From Holacanthus passer (Eukaryota; Chordata; Actinopteri; Pomacanthidae): 64,000 nucleotides of DNA. Location of the stretch: positions 11,339,001 to 11,403,000 of the forward strand of contig JAFREQ010000003.1 in assembly GCA_025331565.1 (NCBI GenBank). The letters are read 5' to 3'. The notes under the pieces were generated by a model. That model made no database searches, was not told where the DNA came from, and saw only the letters and a program-made list of their open reading frames with translations. How positions within the stretch are numbered: position 1 is the first letter of the stretch; the number at the start of each line of letters is the position of its first letter. Positions 12,397-37,200 of the stretch are shown one piece after another. Position numbers and translations under genes: made by a program.

Positions 12397-12939
12397 TGAC
12401 ATTAACCTGTGATGTGTGATAGCAGCATTTGGAAACAGTAGATGTGTGTGTAGGTGTCACCTGCCTGTGAAGGTCAGTAAGTCCTCTTTTTGTCCTTTTT
12501 TTATAGGAGCATAATAAAAGTGGAGACACTGCACTTGTTGTTTATTTACAGGCGGCTGAAAAAAGCCTGTTTATGCTGATCAATAAATACAATATAACAT
12601 TAGTGGGTTGACACTAGTGACCCAGTTTCTCACAGACCACGTGGGCAGGACACTTGATATAATGCAAAAACATGCAACCTACATATGCTGGTGGTGTTTG
12701 TCGACTTTGTGGCTGATGTGTTCAGGAACTAAAAAGGTTTATGGTTGGTGATGGTGCGTTTGCGGTCAGAATCACAATGCAGATAGACAAGTTCATAAAG
12801 ACAGAGGGGGGGTTGGACATGATTAATTAACCTTATACAGGGTTTTGCTTGTGCTTTAAAATGTAGAAAATGGAAAAACGCCGATCACACCATATGCAAA
12901 ACAAACTGTGTTTACAGTAGCTCCGTGTAGACACAGTGG

Positions 12940-13260
12940 AATATGCTCGCCGGTGTTACGATGATTCATGAGGACCGGGTTGCCAGTTTTGCCCGGTATC
13001 TAAGCGGCGGAGCGCGGCGACCTTTCCCCCAGTTTCTGCAGCACAGGGTGGATCATGTGATGTGAAAGTAGCTGGGGGAGGGGGCTGGCTGCTGAAATAC
13101 TGCTCTGTGGATGCGCCTACCCAGGACTGGAGACGTAGAAACGACGTGTCCTGCTTTCAGAGTGCTCCCGATGAATGAAATAAAAATGGACTCTGCAAAG
13201 ACACTGCTTTTCAGGAACTAAGGGATTTGCAGGAGAAACTGTAGTCTGGGAGAAAGGCGA
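12940..13260 (+). promoter_or_regulatory. CpG-rich block in cpt1a intron 1
   Basis: A GC-rich block (for example GCGGCGGAGCGCGGCGACC around 13003-13021) inside otherwise AT-rich intron 1, followed by purine-rich sequence. It could be an alternative promoter or an enhancer. No convincing donor was found after it, so no exon is called. Confidence 0.3.
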
Positions 13261-15155
13261 GACATGCATTCAAATAAGATCGGTTTCAAGATCAGTGTAA
13301 TCAGTAGCACGTTTTAGACTTTTCCAGTTACATTGTTCTTATGCTCATGTCATGATTGTGTATTGAAGGCATCTGGAAACAGCAGCTCCTTCACAATGCC
13401 ACAACAAGAGTTTCATCATCCTGATTGTGGTCTGTATTTCACACATACTGCAGGTTCCCTATACAAGTGAGGATGAAATGCAGGCTTAGCTCATGTAATT
13501 TGTATGATGACATGTTTTCTTGGCCTCTAAGATCTTAATATTCATAGCGTTATTAAATAACTAATTACAAAAGATAAGAAATCTGCAGTCTCTAGCAGGT
13601 GAGGTAAGACCCACTTGCCCAGACTCATCTTTGATCAAAGATTATTTCCCTTTATGGAGAAGATTTTGTATCAAGAAGTCCTCCATTACTGAGGGTGAGT
13701 GATAGCAATGAGAAGACTAGACTTTGTAATATCACCTCTGTAGACTTGATGAAGCTTTGTCTCCACACTCTCATCTCATCTTATCTCTCTCACAATATCA
13801 GATTACAAAGAATGGAATTCAAAAATAACATAAAATGAACATCTGAACATAAAAGGAGTGAGAATAAAATAGTTTGCCAGCAACAATAATCCTGCACTTA
13901 AGGGTAAGAAGCCACACCTGCCCAACCAGTTCAGTGGTACAAAGACACCACCCAGTAAATCTCCTTTGGTGTCAACTTGCAGTAACCCGTTAAGTTGATA
14001 TAGCAACTAAAATCATGCCCACTCATCAAACTGATTTATGAAGGACATTCATTTATTCACTACATTTCCTAAAAATAATGATGCTGGGAGTCGAGAAAAT
14101 CTGCAGAATAAGATGTGACCCAGGCAGAAACCATTTTAATCATATTCAAATTTTATTCACGTTATGTTTAGTCATGTTCATTTACTTCCTTCCTTACTTT
14201 CTAAAGAATCATCTGGTGTTTCCGGTGTTTCCCCTAAGTGGTAGAAGGGGTAAAGTGATATGACGCCATTGACAGGCACCCAAATGATACTCATATTACC
14301 TTAAATACAGTTTTCTCTGCGTTTAAAGTAGAAATGTTACATATTTACACCATTAACATATAAGATTATACTACAACAGAGAACAGCAAAACATTGTTAG
14401 TTTGGTGTTTCAGTTAGTCTTTGTTCTTCCTTGTAGTATTTGATGTTACATTTTTATAATGCACTTAAGTTTCAGTGCTGCCTCACATGACAGCTTTTTA
14501 AAAAGGACTCAGACAGCAGATTGCTCTCTGAGACGTAGTCAAAAGATTGTGCTACACTTGTATACGCTTGACTACTCTTCACTAAAAATAATCCCAGTCC
14601 TTTGGTCTGAGACAGAATCGAAAGTTGCAAGCAACACCAAGCTGATACAGAGACCATCAAAAGTGTGGTCTTGATGCAAACATGAAGGCCAACTCTCCAT
14701 TATAGTAACAGAAAACAGCTGCTCACCTAGCACATATGTTGCCACGTTTACCATATTTATGCTTCTGACTAACAATGCAGTTATCCATTTAACTCAGTGT
14801 TCAAGAGCTCAATCTGATTCAATCTTGTGAATGACGACAATCATTCAGTATCTATTCCAGATACAGTATCTGGATGTGATGGTTGTACATTATTGTTGTG
14901 ATCTGATCATTTTTGAAGGTGATATCCACTGTAACCTAACTGAGTGGTGAATTTACTACATGGTAATGCCATCCACATTGACATAAAGTGAGAAAAGATT
15001 GTAGGAACAGGAATTAAGATTTGGTTGAGTCAATGTTTTTGAGCTACATCTTCCATTTACCTTTTATGTTTTAATATAAACTCTCTTGAATCTTTCACCT
15101 CACTAACTTTATTGTCTTTCCTTACCCTCAGTGACCCTATACAGTAGTAGCCACC

Positions 15156-27158
<12,003 letters not shown>

Positions 27159-27542
27159 TTGTCCTCTCCGCAGGTGGAATAAACACAACAAATTGTGTTT
27201 AGCAGAACATATATTCTTCCTGAAGCTTGTACAGAATCAAATGTTATTGGGGGTTATTTTTAAGTTAATTGATGTTACAGAAATAAGGATGATTGCAAGG
27301 TGTTTTAAAGCATTACTGTCAATATGTGTGCAAGGTGTTTATGTGTACTATATGTATAGGCATGGTGAGATTCAGGTGGTAATGGGTACAGGTAGTGCAC
27401 AGATCAAAGTTTTTATTCACACGACTGTACGCACCGGTGCCTTAGAGACCCACTAATGTAAAAAGGGCAGAAAGGGAGGAGAGAGTTAGAGCCGCTGTAG
27501 TCTGAGACATTTCAGCTGAAGGACTGTTCAGTAGCATCATCC

Positions 27543-27548
27543 AATAAA
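27543..27548 (+). terminator. cpt1a proximal poly(A) signal
   Basis: AATAAA 385 bases after the stop codon. Confidence 0.5.
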
Positions 27549-28781
27549 TGTATCCTGTTTTAAGTTGAGAGATGGTGCAATATTTTTACTAGTTCTTGTC
27601 CCCATGTTAAAAATCCCTTTGAATTCTTTTTGTTTTTAGATTTTCTTCTGGTCTCCTCTGTTGCAGAACCTGAGTCATGTGTAACTGGCAAGTTTGTAAC
27701 AGGCAAACTTGATGTTGAATATCATTAACAAACTGCATGTTGCTGGGTGTCCGTTAATTTCATATGGCTTGGTATTTAAACCACCACTGAGTCTGATTCT
27801 CTAGGCTGAACGGTTGATTTATAATTGCAAGAATTATAAATGTTCTGTTCTGAAAAGTGACCCTGCGTCAGTGTGATTCTGAAGACCAGCACAGAAGACA
27901 GGGAGCTGTTGCCACTGTCTAATCAATGGATCTTTTTTGCCTTTCGGACTCAAGTGCGCAGCCAGTGTGTTTGTTCTTTTTAGTTGCCATGATTTCATGA
28001 ATTAGTGACGAAGGCAGATCATGTTTGTGTGCGTGTGTTTGTCATTTTCATACTCAGGCTTTACTAACATGGTATTCGAGGGTGCTGGCTGCAGCTTTGG
28101 GACATCTGTGCTTATGTTGGCGTGTCCGACAGTAGGAGAAACTGAGATGCAGTACAATGCCATGTGACCCAGATGAGCTGGTGGGTAGTATAACATGAAG
28201 TTTGCTGTTGAAGTGAGTGATGGGACAGGGCATAGTGTGTGTCTGGGGTGATCCTCACTTGCACATGTTTGATAGTGCGTGGCTGACGGTGACTTTTTTT
28301 CAGTTTCTTGTGTTAAAAAAAAAGAGTGAGTTAACTGTACTTTAACTCTGTTGTGCACTCCACGATTGGCCGTTTAGTTCTAGCTAATCAATTCCAATAC
28401 CTTGGTAGCCTTTTGTCGGATCAAGATGAAATGTAAACTTTTATGGGCAAACTGTTATTAGTTTCAGCATAGTGATGTTGCAGTTGTCAAGATGAGGTGC
28501 AGAGTCGCTTACTAGGATGTCATGTCTCTCCAGTACAGTAGGAAATCATTTTCTCTTTGAGTAATGCTTAGGACGTACAGATATACAGGGGCTGTCATGT
28601 GTAAGAATTCATTTCTTTTATGTATATGTTGTCAGTTCATCATATTATTTATTTTTTTTCCCCATGTTTTCACCTCTTTATTCACAAAACAAACATGCGT
28701 ATTTGCCAGCTGAATGCTGCGAATGGTGAGCACTAAGTTAAAGCTTTGCTGATTCAAGAAGTGAAACGGACAAAATGCTTC

Positions 28782-28806
28782 TTTTTTTTTTTTTTTTTTT
28801 TTTTTT
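28782..28806. repeat. poly(T) run
   Basis: 25 consecutive T within the long cpt1a 3' UTR. Confidence 0.95.
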
Positions 28807-28985
28807 GACATGACGGTTTTGTTATCACAGACTTTATAGATATGTTGTAGTTGTATGACTTTTTATTGCTAGACCTCATGTTTACACTGCTGCATGGTGT
28901 TTGGGGATGAAGCTGTGTATCTTTGCCTTTTAATTTAAAGATGTGTAAAAAGACAAGCAGCTGATATACCAAAACAAGTTTTAAC

Positions 28986-28991
28986 AATAAA
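28986..28991 (+). terminator. cpt1a distal poly(A) signal
   Basis: AATAAA followed within 20-35 bases by TG-rich sequence (GTGAATGTCTGACAGCTGT). Confidence 0.55.
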
Positions 28992-29010
28992 GTGAATGTC
29001 TGACAGCTGT

Positions 29011-31790
29011 ATCACCTCTGAGTCTGTCATCTCTTACTTGCAGTCTCTTCTTTTTATCAGTTTTTAATCATTTCATAACTTGGGAAAGAAAAGCACTGTG
29101 TTCACTACCTTTAATGCCACAGGTGATGTAAACAGCAAGACAATCAAATATTGGATGAAAATGAAAATTCGATTAATAGATTATTAAAGATTTGCAAGCA
29201 AAAAGTCAGTTTTAAGCAAAAGATTTTGAAACATTTTACTGAAAAACAAATGACAGACTCATGGTGGTGCAAGAGGGAAGGTTAGGGGATCACCATCTGG
29301 GGACCATGATTGTCTATACAAAATGTCCTGGCAATGCATTTAATAATTTATGAGATATTTCAATCTGGATCAAAGTAGTTCACAGACAAATGTTGCCATC
29401 CCTTGGATCAAGCCTCTAACATGGTAAATAATTGTTGCAGTTGTAATTTAGTGGTTAGAAGGTTCTCAGGTTCTCAAACCATTCGCTCAGTGAATCTAAG
29501 CATCTTTAGGTGAGAACATTGAAATGGCCTCTCAAGCACAGATCATGTTCTTTAAGCCATGGATAGTTTAGTCTTTCTTTTATTTTGGATGCTCAATTTG
29601 CATCAGTGGTCCCAACTATAAGTTCTGACAATTTGTAAACCTCCTGAAACTAGTCCGGTGTGAAAATGAGATCTTTCCTTCCTTCGCTCAGTGTTTAGCT
29701 CCTCAAAGGGAAGCTCCCGCCTGCCATCTGACCAGGTGGTCGGGCTCAAGTGGACGGCACCCAGGAGCCAGTTCCGTCTCTGGGGGTATTAATAAGCCCC
29801 TCTGCCGAGGCTGCTCGGGGTCATACTCAGCTATTAACTTGAATTAAACATTTAAAGGCATCGTGAGGTGACAGATTCCCAAGTAGGGCATCGGCAGGAA
29901 GTGATTACATGTGACAGTCTCCCTCTCGCTGCTGTCTACCACTTGTACACAGTCCCTTTCTCTCTCTCTCTCTCTCACACACACACCTTGATGTCACCCT
30001 CTCTCAGGCCTCCGATAGTGGGCTAACATTTCAAGACCCCATTTCTAAGGTCTGCTCGCTCCTCGTCTTCTCTGGGAACCTGCAATTTGGCCACTTGGGG
30101 AAAAAGAAAACTTGGCCTTTGTATATATCAAAATCATGAATTGTGTTCTGGATTTCTGTGCATTAAGACATTTTTGATTGCATAAAGGAAAAAGCCAGTA
30201 TCATGTCTACTCTAAACCCAAGATGTCCGGACGAACTATGACAAATCCATACAGCATAATCAACAGACTTTAACCGGCTGGCTTCTGGACAACAAGCCTT
30301 TAAATTGTACACCTAATTGGCAAGCTGGAAAACCCATTCACTCGAGCAGACACTGAAACCTAAAACCTTGACTTGCACTTTCTAAAAGTAGACTTTGGGA
30401 GAGATCTGCGGCCTCTGCTTGTCACCAGTTTAATTCATGTGCCACTTGCTCCACAACACCCTCAAAGACAAGAGGGGAGCCGGTCTTGCCTCTCCTGTTT
30501 TATAAGCTGATCGCAGGAGCGGGGATGTTCCCGTTTTGTCTGGTGGTAATAGCCGGTAGCTGTTAACAGTGGAGAGTAACATTGTTCTCATTGCAGCTAC
30601 TGTATGTAGATCATTCGTGTCATTCTTGATTCGGGTTTTGGCAGGACAGTTTGTTTTTGCACTGCCGGGCAACTTACATAAGGCTCAGTTCTGCCCCAAA
30701 CTAATTGGGTTGAATGTTACATGTTGGTTTAGGGAATGAAAAAAAAAATAATTGGACGGCTGTGTCCTGCTGCTAAATGTTAGTTTAAGGGTGGATGTCT
30801 TCAACCGCAAGCTTTCTTTGTGTTATTGTGCCATGATTTCACATGAAAGTAGACCTCACAGAGGTGGCTTCACTTTTCAGAATAAAGGATCAATATCAAC
30901 CATATAACAAACTAATCATTGCACAGTAGATTAGGGGGGGTTTATATGTATGTTGAATTCTGGAAATAACATAGTATTAACTAAACTAAAAAGAAAATCA
31001 CATGGATTGATGGTCACTTAAGGTTTCGGTGTCCAGCTCTCTAACCTCTGCTGTCCTCTGCAGCAGAGTCCTCCCAGGCCTCCAACACTGTAACTTCATC
31101 ACCTCACAAACCACGGAGCCACATTAGAATGTCTTGTGAATTTTATCTGGCTGAGAACTGCGCCCAGATTTTTTTTTTTTTTGAAAGCACCATGTGAATC
31201 TAAGTGATTAAGGTGAGGGTGTAAAGGGAGAGGACGAGCTCGCCGGTTGGCGTGGAGGGTCAGCGCATGTCTGCGGCCAGCTGCACCTGTCTAACTGCGC
31301 TAAAGGAGCCGGGTTCTGGGGCCCCAAGGTGGAGCTCAGCCAATGGGCAGCAGGAGAAGAAGGTAAGGAAAGAGAAGCTTAGCAGAGGTTGAGCCAAATG
31401 TGATTCCCCTGAGAATCTTTCCCACCGCATGCTCACCAAAACTATAAATAACTTTTATTGGGTTTAAGTGGAATTAGTGGAGACGTTAGTCGTCAGCATG
31501 CTCACAGATATATACACATGGGTTAGGGCTAGGGGGGCTTTCTGACATGAGGAGAAGGAAGAGAGGGGAGTGTTAATGATAAGAGCCTCGTGCACAATCA
31601 TGTACACTCAAACAGGAGCACGTACAAGTGTAAGCAGACACGGACGTGGATGCAACAGATACCACAAGGAAAAACAATTAATTTGCATGATGGCCACAGG
31701 TTGGTTGCATGTACAGTCAAACACACAGAGACATATTTTCCGACTGGGTGAATAAGCAGTGCCCAAAGAAATCTAAATTACTCGAGGAAG
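29011..31790. other. intergenic region between two convergent genes
   Basis: No exon recognised. It holds a fish dispersed repeat fragment (29255-29400) and moderately GC-rich blocks near 29.7-30.0 and 31.2-31.35 kb without long ORFs. Confidence 0.55.
29255..29400 (+). repeat. dispersed fish repeat (ACCATGAnTGTCTGTACAAAAT type), copy 1
   Basis: Reads CATGGTGGTGCAAGAGGGAA, then GGGGATCACC, GGGGACCATGATTGTCTATA, CAAAATGTCCTGGCAATGCA and GAGATATTTCAATCTGGATC, the order of a widespread fish repeat. A longer copy is at 57165-57530. Confidence 0.55.
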
Positions 31791-31794
31791 TGAA

Positions 31795-34125
31795 GTAAGA
31801 AAATGTAAACTTTATTGCAACTTTGTCGTTCTAAGTTCTCTGATTTACAGAAGAGAAAAACACTTGTAATGGCACAGTCATCGTAATATGTACATTGCTG
31901 ATACTGCAATAATCCAGACACTTGTGTTGTCCAGATTTAAGAGTGGCATATTAAAGCACATGGTTCACTCAGTCTGTAGAGGGAAGGAATAACACATCAA
32001 AGCTTTTCCTGCAACTTATACGTGAACATACCACAGCATTCCTTAAAAGCGAGCTCGAAAAACTCCTCCCACGAAGGGCTCGGTTGGGAAATCACAGTTT
32101 GTCCTTTGTACATTCAGCTCTAGAAGAGATTAAGACGTCAATGTGTTCACAACATAGTGCGTTGCACTAAGACATTTGGTAATTTGATAAGCTTCAGTTG
32201 ACCTGAGTGTTCGCGTTGATACAGTAAACTCGATAGATCAAAGTCATGCAGTCAATTTAGTGGTAAAGCATTCACTAAGTGATAAGGTTTCAGAGTCTGT
32301 ATCGTCACTGCTGGCCAGTTAAGATTGTCTTGTGAAGAACAAATCAATAAAGAAAAGCACTGTCGACTAACTACACATAGAGCAATGCATCATGGTGCGA
32401 AGGTGGTTACATTTCTCCATGGACTAGTTTTGAATATACAGTAATCGCAAAAGAAAATCAGTTATCTTGTTTACATATGATTTGCTTAAAGCATTTAGTC
32501 AAGGTTCAAACCAAATACAAAAATTATCTTACATAAGTAATGCCACTAAACTAAAGCAAGCAAATGGAAGTGGATGTGAGTACAGGGACAATCCAAAGAA
32601 AAGCTAAGTGAAGGTACAGTTAGTCGTCATGTGGCCACTGCACCTTTATGACTTTAAATGTCACGTTTCAACAATTTCTGATAAATCCAAGATGGCTTGC
32701 AATATGAGAGCATTGTATTTATGTATTTTGGGGTCTGAAGAGCTCTCCCCCCCCACATCCTCCTATTAGATGAATAGTTTCTGAAAATGTTTGTCTGCAT
32801 TCTTGCCAAAGCTTAGATGAGAAGATTGATACCACTCTCATATCTGTGCTGTAAATAGGAAACGGATCGACAGCTTAGCACAAATGTGAAAACTGGAGGA
32901 AGTCACTGCTTCTGGTCAAGAAATAGTCCAAAACCATACCAACCAATAAAACCATTATTCATCATTTTTACACTTTGGTTTTGTACAGATTAAACAAACG
33001 AGGTGCTGGTCGGCAGATGTTACCTGGTATCAGTCTTCTCCTCTAACTCTTTGCTAGAAAGCCAATAAGTGTATTTCCCAACATTGTCAATCTATCTATT
33101 AAAAACTTTCTTTCGACCTCTGCGGTGTCGTCAACAAGGCAGTCTTTCTAACTTAATTTGGCACCCATGAAGAAGAAATAGCATATCAACACAACATCAG
33201 ACAAAAAATGAGCAGGCCATTTAAAAGCCCTTACTACAGCAGGTTAGTAAGAAGGTAACATCTAAATTCAAATAGAGCCAGAGTTACAATTACAGTGGCT
33301 TGGCCTCATGTCCATCTGGCCTACAGTACTAAGGGACATTCAGACATGTCCAACAGAGTGGTATGTTGATAAATTAAGTGAAACTACTCTAAGAATTAAG
33401 TGTTAAGGGGTGATGGATATTTGTGTGTGATGACTCCGTGAAGCAGTGAAAAACCAGAACTTGAGGTACATTCATAAAACATCGGCCCGTTGGCCTGATA
33501 AGTTCAAGTAAAAGCCTTTCCAATGATTGAGCAAGACATACGGTACCACGGTGCGTCGGTCTCGGTACAAAGATTTCTGCGAGCTAACTTCCTCCCAATA
33601 AGTATTTCCCCCCAAAAAACAGTTTCAAACGTTTTCCTTTGTCCTTCTAAATCTTCATTTGGTCTTCTTGAGAGTTTCAGATTCTTTTTAAGCAAACAAG
33701 GGGCTTGCTTTGTTCCTCCTTATCAAGAGAGCCAGCAGCAGCTAAAAATTTAAAGACTGTAGAAATGCGGTATGTAAACACACAGATTTCTCCGGAACTT
33801 ACATACAAAAAAAAAAAAGAACAGATCAAAAAGTCCGGAAACAAATCAGCCGAGAGGTAAAACCAATTAACATTTTAAAAAAGGAAGAAAAAAATTGTCA
33901 CAAAGGAAAAAAAAAAACATAAATCATTTTGAACTGTAAAGTGCAAGTATAAAAAAAAACTTTCTACATATGTCAAGACAGGGCCTTGAGACAGGGTCAA
34001 TGGTCTTTAGTGGAAAAGTGCAAGTTGAGAACAGCACGAGTTTTTTTTTTTTTTTTTTTTAAAGAATTTGATTCAGAACAGTAACAGGATAAGTCAGGCG
34101 ACTCGGTGGATCAGTGGATCATGAC
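31795..34125 (-). other. probable 3' UTR of the GH31-like gene
   Basis: Between the stop codon and a minus-strand AATAAA at 31811-31816 there is no coding potential and no better poly(A) signal, so the 3' UTR is about 2.3 kb. It contains several A/T homopolymers, including 19 T at 34042-34060. Confidence 0.45.
31811..31816 (-). terminator. poly(A) signal of the minus-strand gene
   Basis: TTTATT on + is AATAAA on the minus strand. Two further minus-strand signals lie nearby (for example 31455), so the exact end is open. Confidence 0.4.
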
Positions 34126-34299
34126 TCAGCTTCTCCGTAAGAAGACGGCCACCTCCTCCAAGGGCACGGAGTAGTCCTGTAGGAACGTGCCCCCGTCGAA
34201 CACCTGAGCGTTCTGGCTGTCCTGCCACTGGAAGCCCCCGTCAGGTAAATAAATATCCCTCTGCACCGCCCCCTTCTCCACCACTGGTGCCACCAGGAC
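34126..34299 (-). CDS. GH31-like gene, exon 10 (residues 637-693 and stop)
   Basis: Acceptor GTTTCCAG. Encodes VLVAPVVEKGAVQRDIYLPD, then GGFQWQDSQNAQVFDGGTFL and the end VAVFLRRS with TGA at 34128-34126. VLVAPV...RDIYLP is a GH31 hallmark. Confidence 0.93.
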   Translation of the reverse strand, partial: VLVAPVVEKGAVQRDIYLPDGGFQWQDSQNAQVFDGGTFLQDYSVPLEEVAVFLRRS

Positions 34300-37200
34300 C
34301 TGGAAACACACATACACATGGGTTTGGTCAGAGAAACTCAGATGTCATGGAGATTGTACACTTAATTAGCGAGACATCGGGTTACAGCCGGGGGTTGATT
34401 CATACGCTATCGGATGCCAAGTGTATCGGATGCTGACGGAGAGAACTCAATCCCTGTCTATTAGAACATCATTAAGTCACCTCATCTCCGATGAGGAACT
34501 GGTCATCGATGGTGAAGGTCATGGGGTCGCTGGGGCTGAGCCACCACATCGGCCGGTAGATGGGGTTTCCCGTCATCCGCCACTCCTCCGCATACTTTTC
34601 TACCAGCGGGACCACATCCCTCTGGTGCTTTGCTATGTAGGTCCGAGTTAAGTTCAGCACCTATGGGTCACCAATAGAGAGAAGAATATAAACATAATGA
34701 GGATTTTTGCACAGTCATGCATTTTCAAGATTAGGAATTTTTCCATGCACAAGCTGATGTTGCCATTATAAAAGGTAGCTCACAAAAAGTCTATTTAGAG
34801 TCATTGTCTGCCCTTTTGTGGAGCTTTATTTTCATTCAGAACCACTTTTTATTAATGTCCAGCCAAAAAATCTAGACCAACTGAGACACTGAAACCAACA
34901 AAAAAGCCACTTCCTTAACTAAATCATCTGCCACAAGGATTTTGGGACAAGAATAATATTGACAGAAAGATCTGCAAAAGACATTTGTGCCATCTCTACA
35001 CCCAGACATGCAGACAGAACTTAAGAGCAGCTCATTGTTGACTTAGTGGTTTAACACCGTCCAAGTCTTTCTCCTGTCTCCCTCTGGCCAAACTACTTCA
35101 GCATTCCTGGAAGGGTCACATCCTCTCCAGTGTCCCATGACAAAAACAAAACTTGACCGCATCTATAAAAAATGTATTTTTATGAGCTGGGATTGAGAAC
35201 ATTTGTAGGAATGAGCTTGAAGTCACAGCCTGGGTTTGAGTGGATCTTTATCTAATTGAGAAGCCAGGCATGTGTGTGGGTTTGAGGTTTTATTGCTATT
35301 TGATTCCAGTGCGGTCGCTGCTGTGACCTGACTGAAGTATCACACGTTCTGGAAATAAAGGTGGGCCGCATTTAAACTACAGTAAAACACCCATTTAAAA
35401 AAAAAGACTCATTTATCATGTGTAGTGCAGCAGTCGTTTCTCCTCTCAAATTTCTTCAGTCTCACTTCATCCGAGATTATGACTTGAAGGCCACGCAAGA
35501 GGCCAAAATGGAAAACATTGCTGCTGTCGAACGTCTAGCTGTCCAAAAGGCCTATTTTTATCTTTGTCACGCAACACAAGTCACAACCAATATATTTCTC
35601 TGCCTCCTTCCTCTCCTGGTGGAAAAAAAGGCAGTTGATCACTCACACTGTGTCACACTTGTCAATTACTCATGGAAATCTTAATTGCCACAATAAAGAT
35701 TTTTTTTCAAGACTTGTCCTCAAATTCATATCATTCCTGCCGAAGTGGCTCTCGAGAGTGAGCCGTAAATCTGGAGGAGGGATTGTAATTCGGAACAGAT
35801 GGACCCTTAACCACAGGTGATGTTGGGAGGGGGCCAAGCAATCGCTCCTATTGAGGGAAGAAGGGAAGGGAAAATAGCCTTCACCCTCTTGAGAAACAGC
35901 AAGTGCTTTTCTGCTCGTGAAGCCGAGCCCGGGTCCCACATTGTCATCGATATGTGTCGCTGAAGTCTCGGAGACTGCAGGCTTTGTTTTCCTGCCGTGC
36001 ACGGTGAACAGTACATTCCTGATTTCCAGCGGAGAGGCACATGTCTCTCCTGCTGGGGGGAGAGTCAGCCAGGTCTGACTTTTGATGCAAACACACCGGT
36101 GGGAACTTCTCAGCACTGACCCTCAAAACTGAGGAGAGGCTGCTGGGTCAATAAACTCTCCCTCTCTTGTCTCTTTTCATAAGCAGCCTTAACTACTCTG
36201 CAAGAAGGAAGCAGAATCTCCCACGTCCATTTAAAACATCTAATTAGCATCCATTTCTACACCACCTCTTGGATTGAGTTAAGAAACAGTCACTTGCATT
36301 AGTCTAGATTAGCTAGATTGAGGATGCTATGAAAATGATAAATGCAACAAGAACAGTATATAACTGTGTGAATGAGGACTGGATTAACAGCCGAGGTATT
36401 CTGTGGCAAACGATCACCCATTCGACATTGAGTTGGTTCAGTTGTTCATCTGATTGACTGAACCAACTCAAAGAGCCTAAAAATGTGTGATTATTTTATT
36501 ACGTGTTTTTGTCGGCTGCTGAAAATAGTAAAATGATCATGATACACACTGGAAAATATAATCATATGATTGCTGGGATTATATAATGCTTATGATGAAG
36601 ACTATTTTTTATTATATACATTGCTCCTCTCTGATTGAATAATGAGGATGCATTTGCTCCACTTGCAATATTGCTCAGGTGCCCATGGGTAACATTCATG
36701 CAGCACTTCACTTGATCTCTCCACTGTAAATATTAACAAGTGGAGATCTTGTTATCAAGTCTTGTTGAGAATGTTGTTGTTGTTGCTATTGTAATTACAT
36801 CCAACGTGGATCACACAGATGACATGATGATAATGACAGCCACCTCAGTCTGGGGTTGCAGGGGGATCCAAAAGTATGTTACAGGGGAAGAGTTGCTGGG
36901 TTAGAATGAGTTATTGTGGCTTCTTAAGGTGCTCTAATTGGTTTGTGTGTGTCTTGAATAAAAATTGTGGTTGTATACCCGGTCCTCTCCACAGACCCAG
37001 GGCGGCGTGTGGAAGCTGATCACAGGGAGAAAGGCTGTGATCTCCAGCCAACGGATGAACAGCTCCTCATCTGTGACCGGGTCTCCGGACAGAGATCCAC
37101 CTGTAGGAGGAGAGAGAGACAGGCAGAGAAGAAGAAGAAGAAGAAATAAAAACCTTACAACTGAGTAAATACATTAGACAACACACTGAATGACTGATCA

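Larger units (their letters stand above)
27159..29010 (+). other. cpt1a 3' UTR
   Basis: No continuing ORF. Two AATAAA signals, at 27543 and 28986, suggest a short (about 0.4 kb) and a long (about 1.85 kb) 3' UTR. The long form contains a 25-base T run (28782-28806). Confidence 0.65.
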
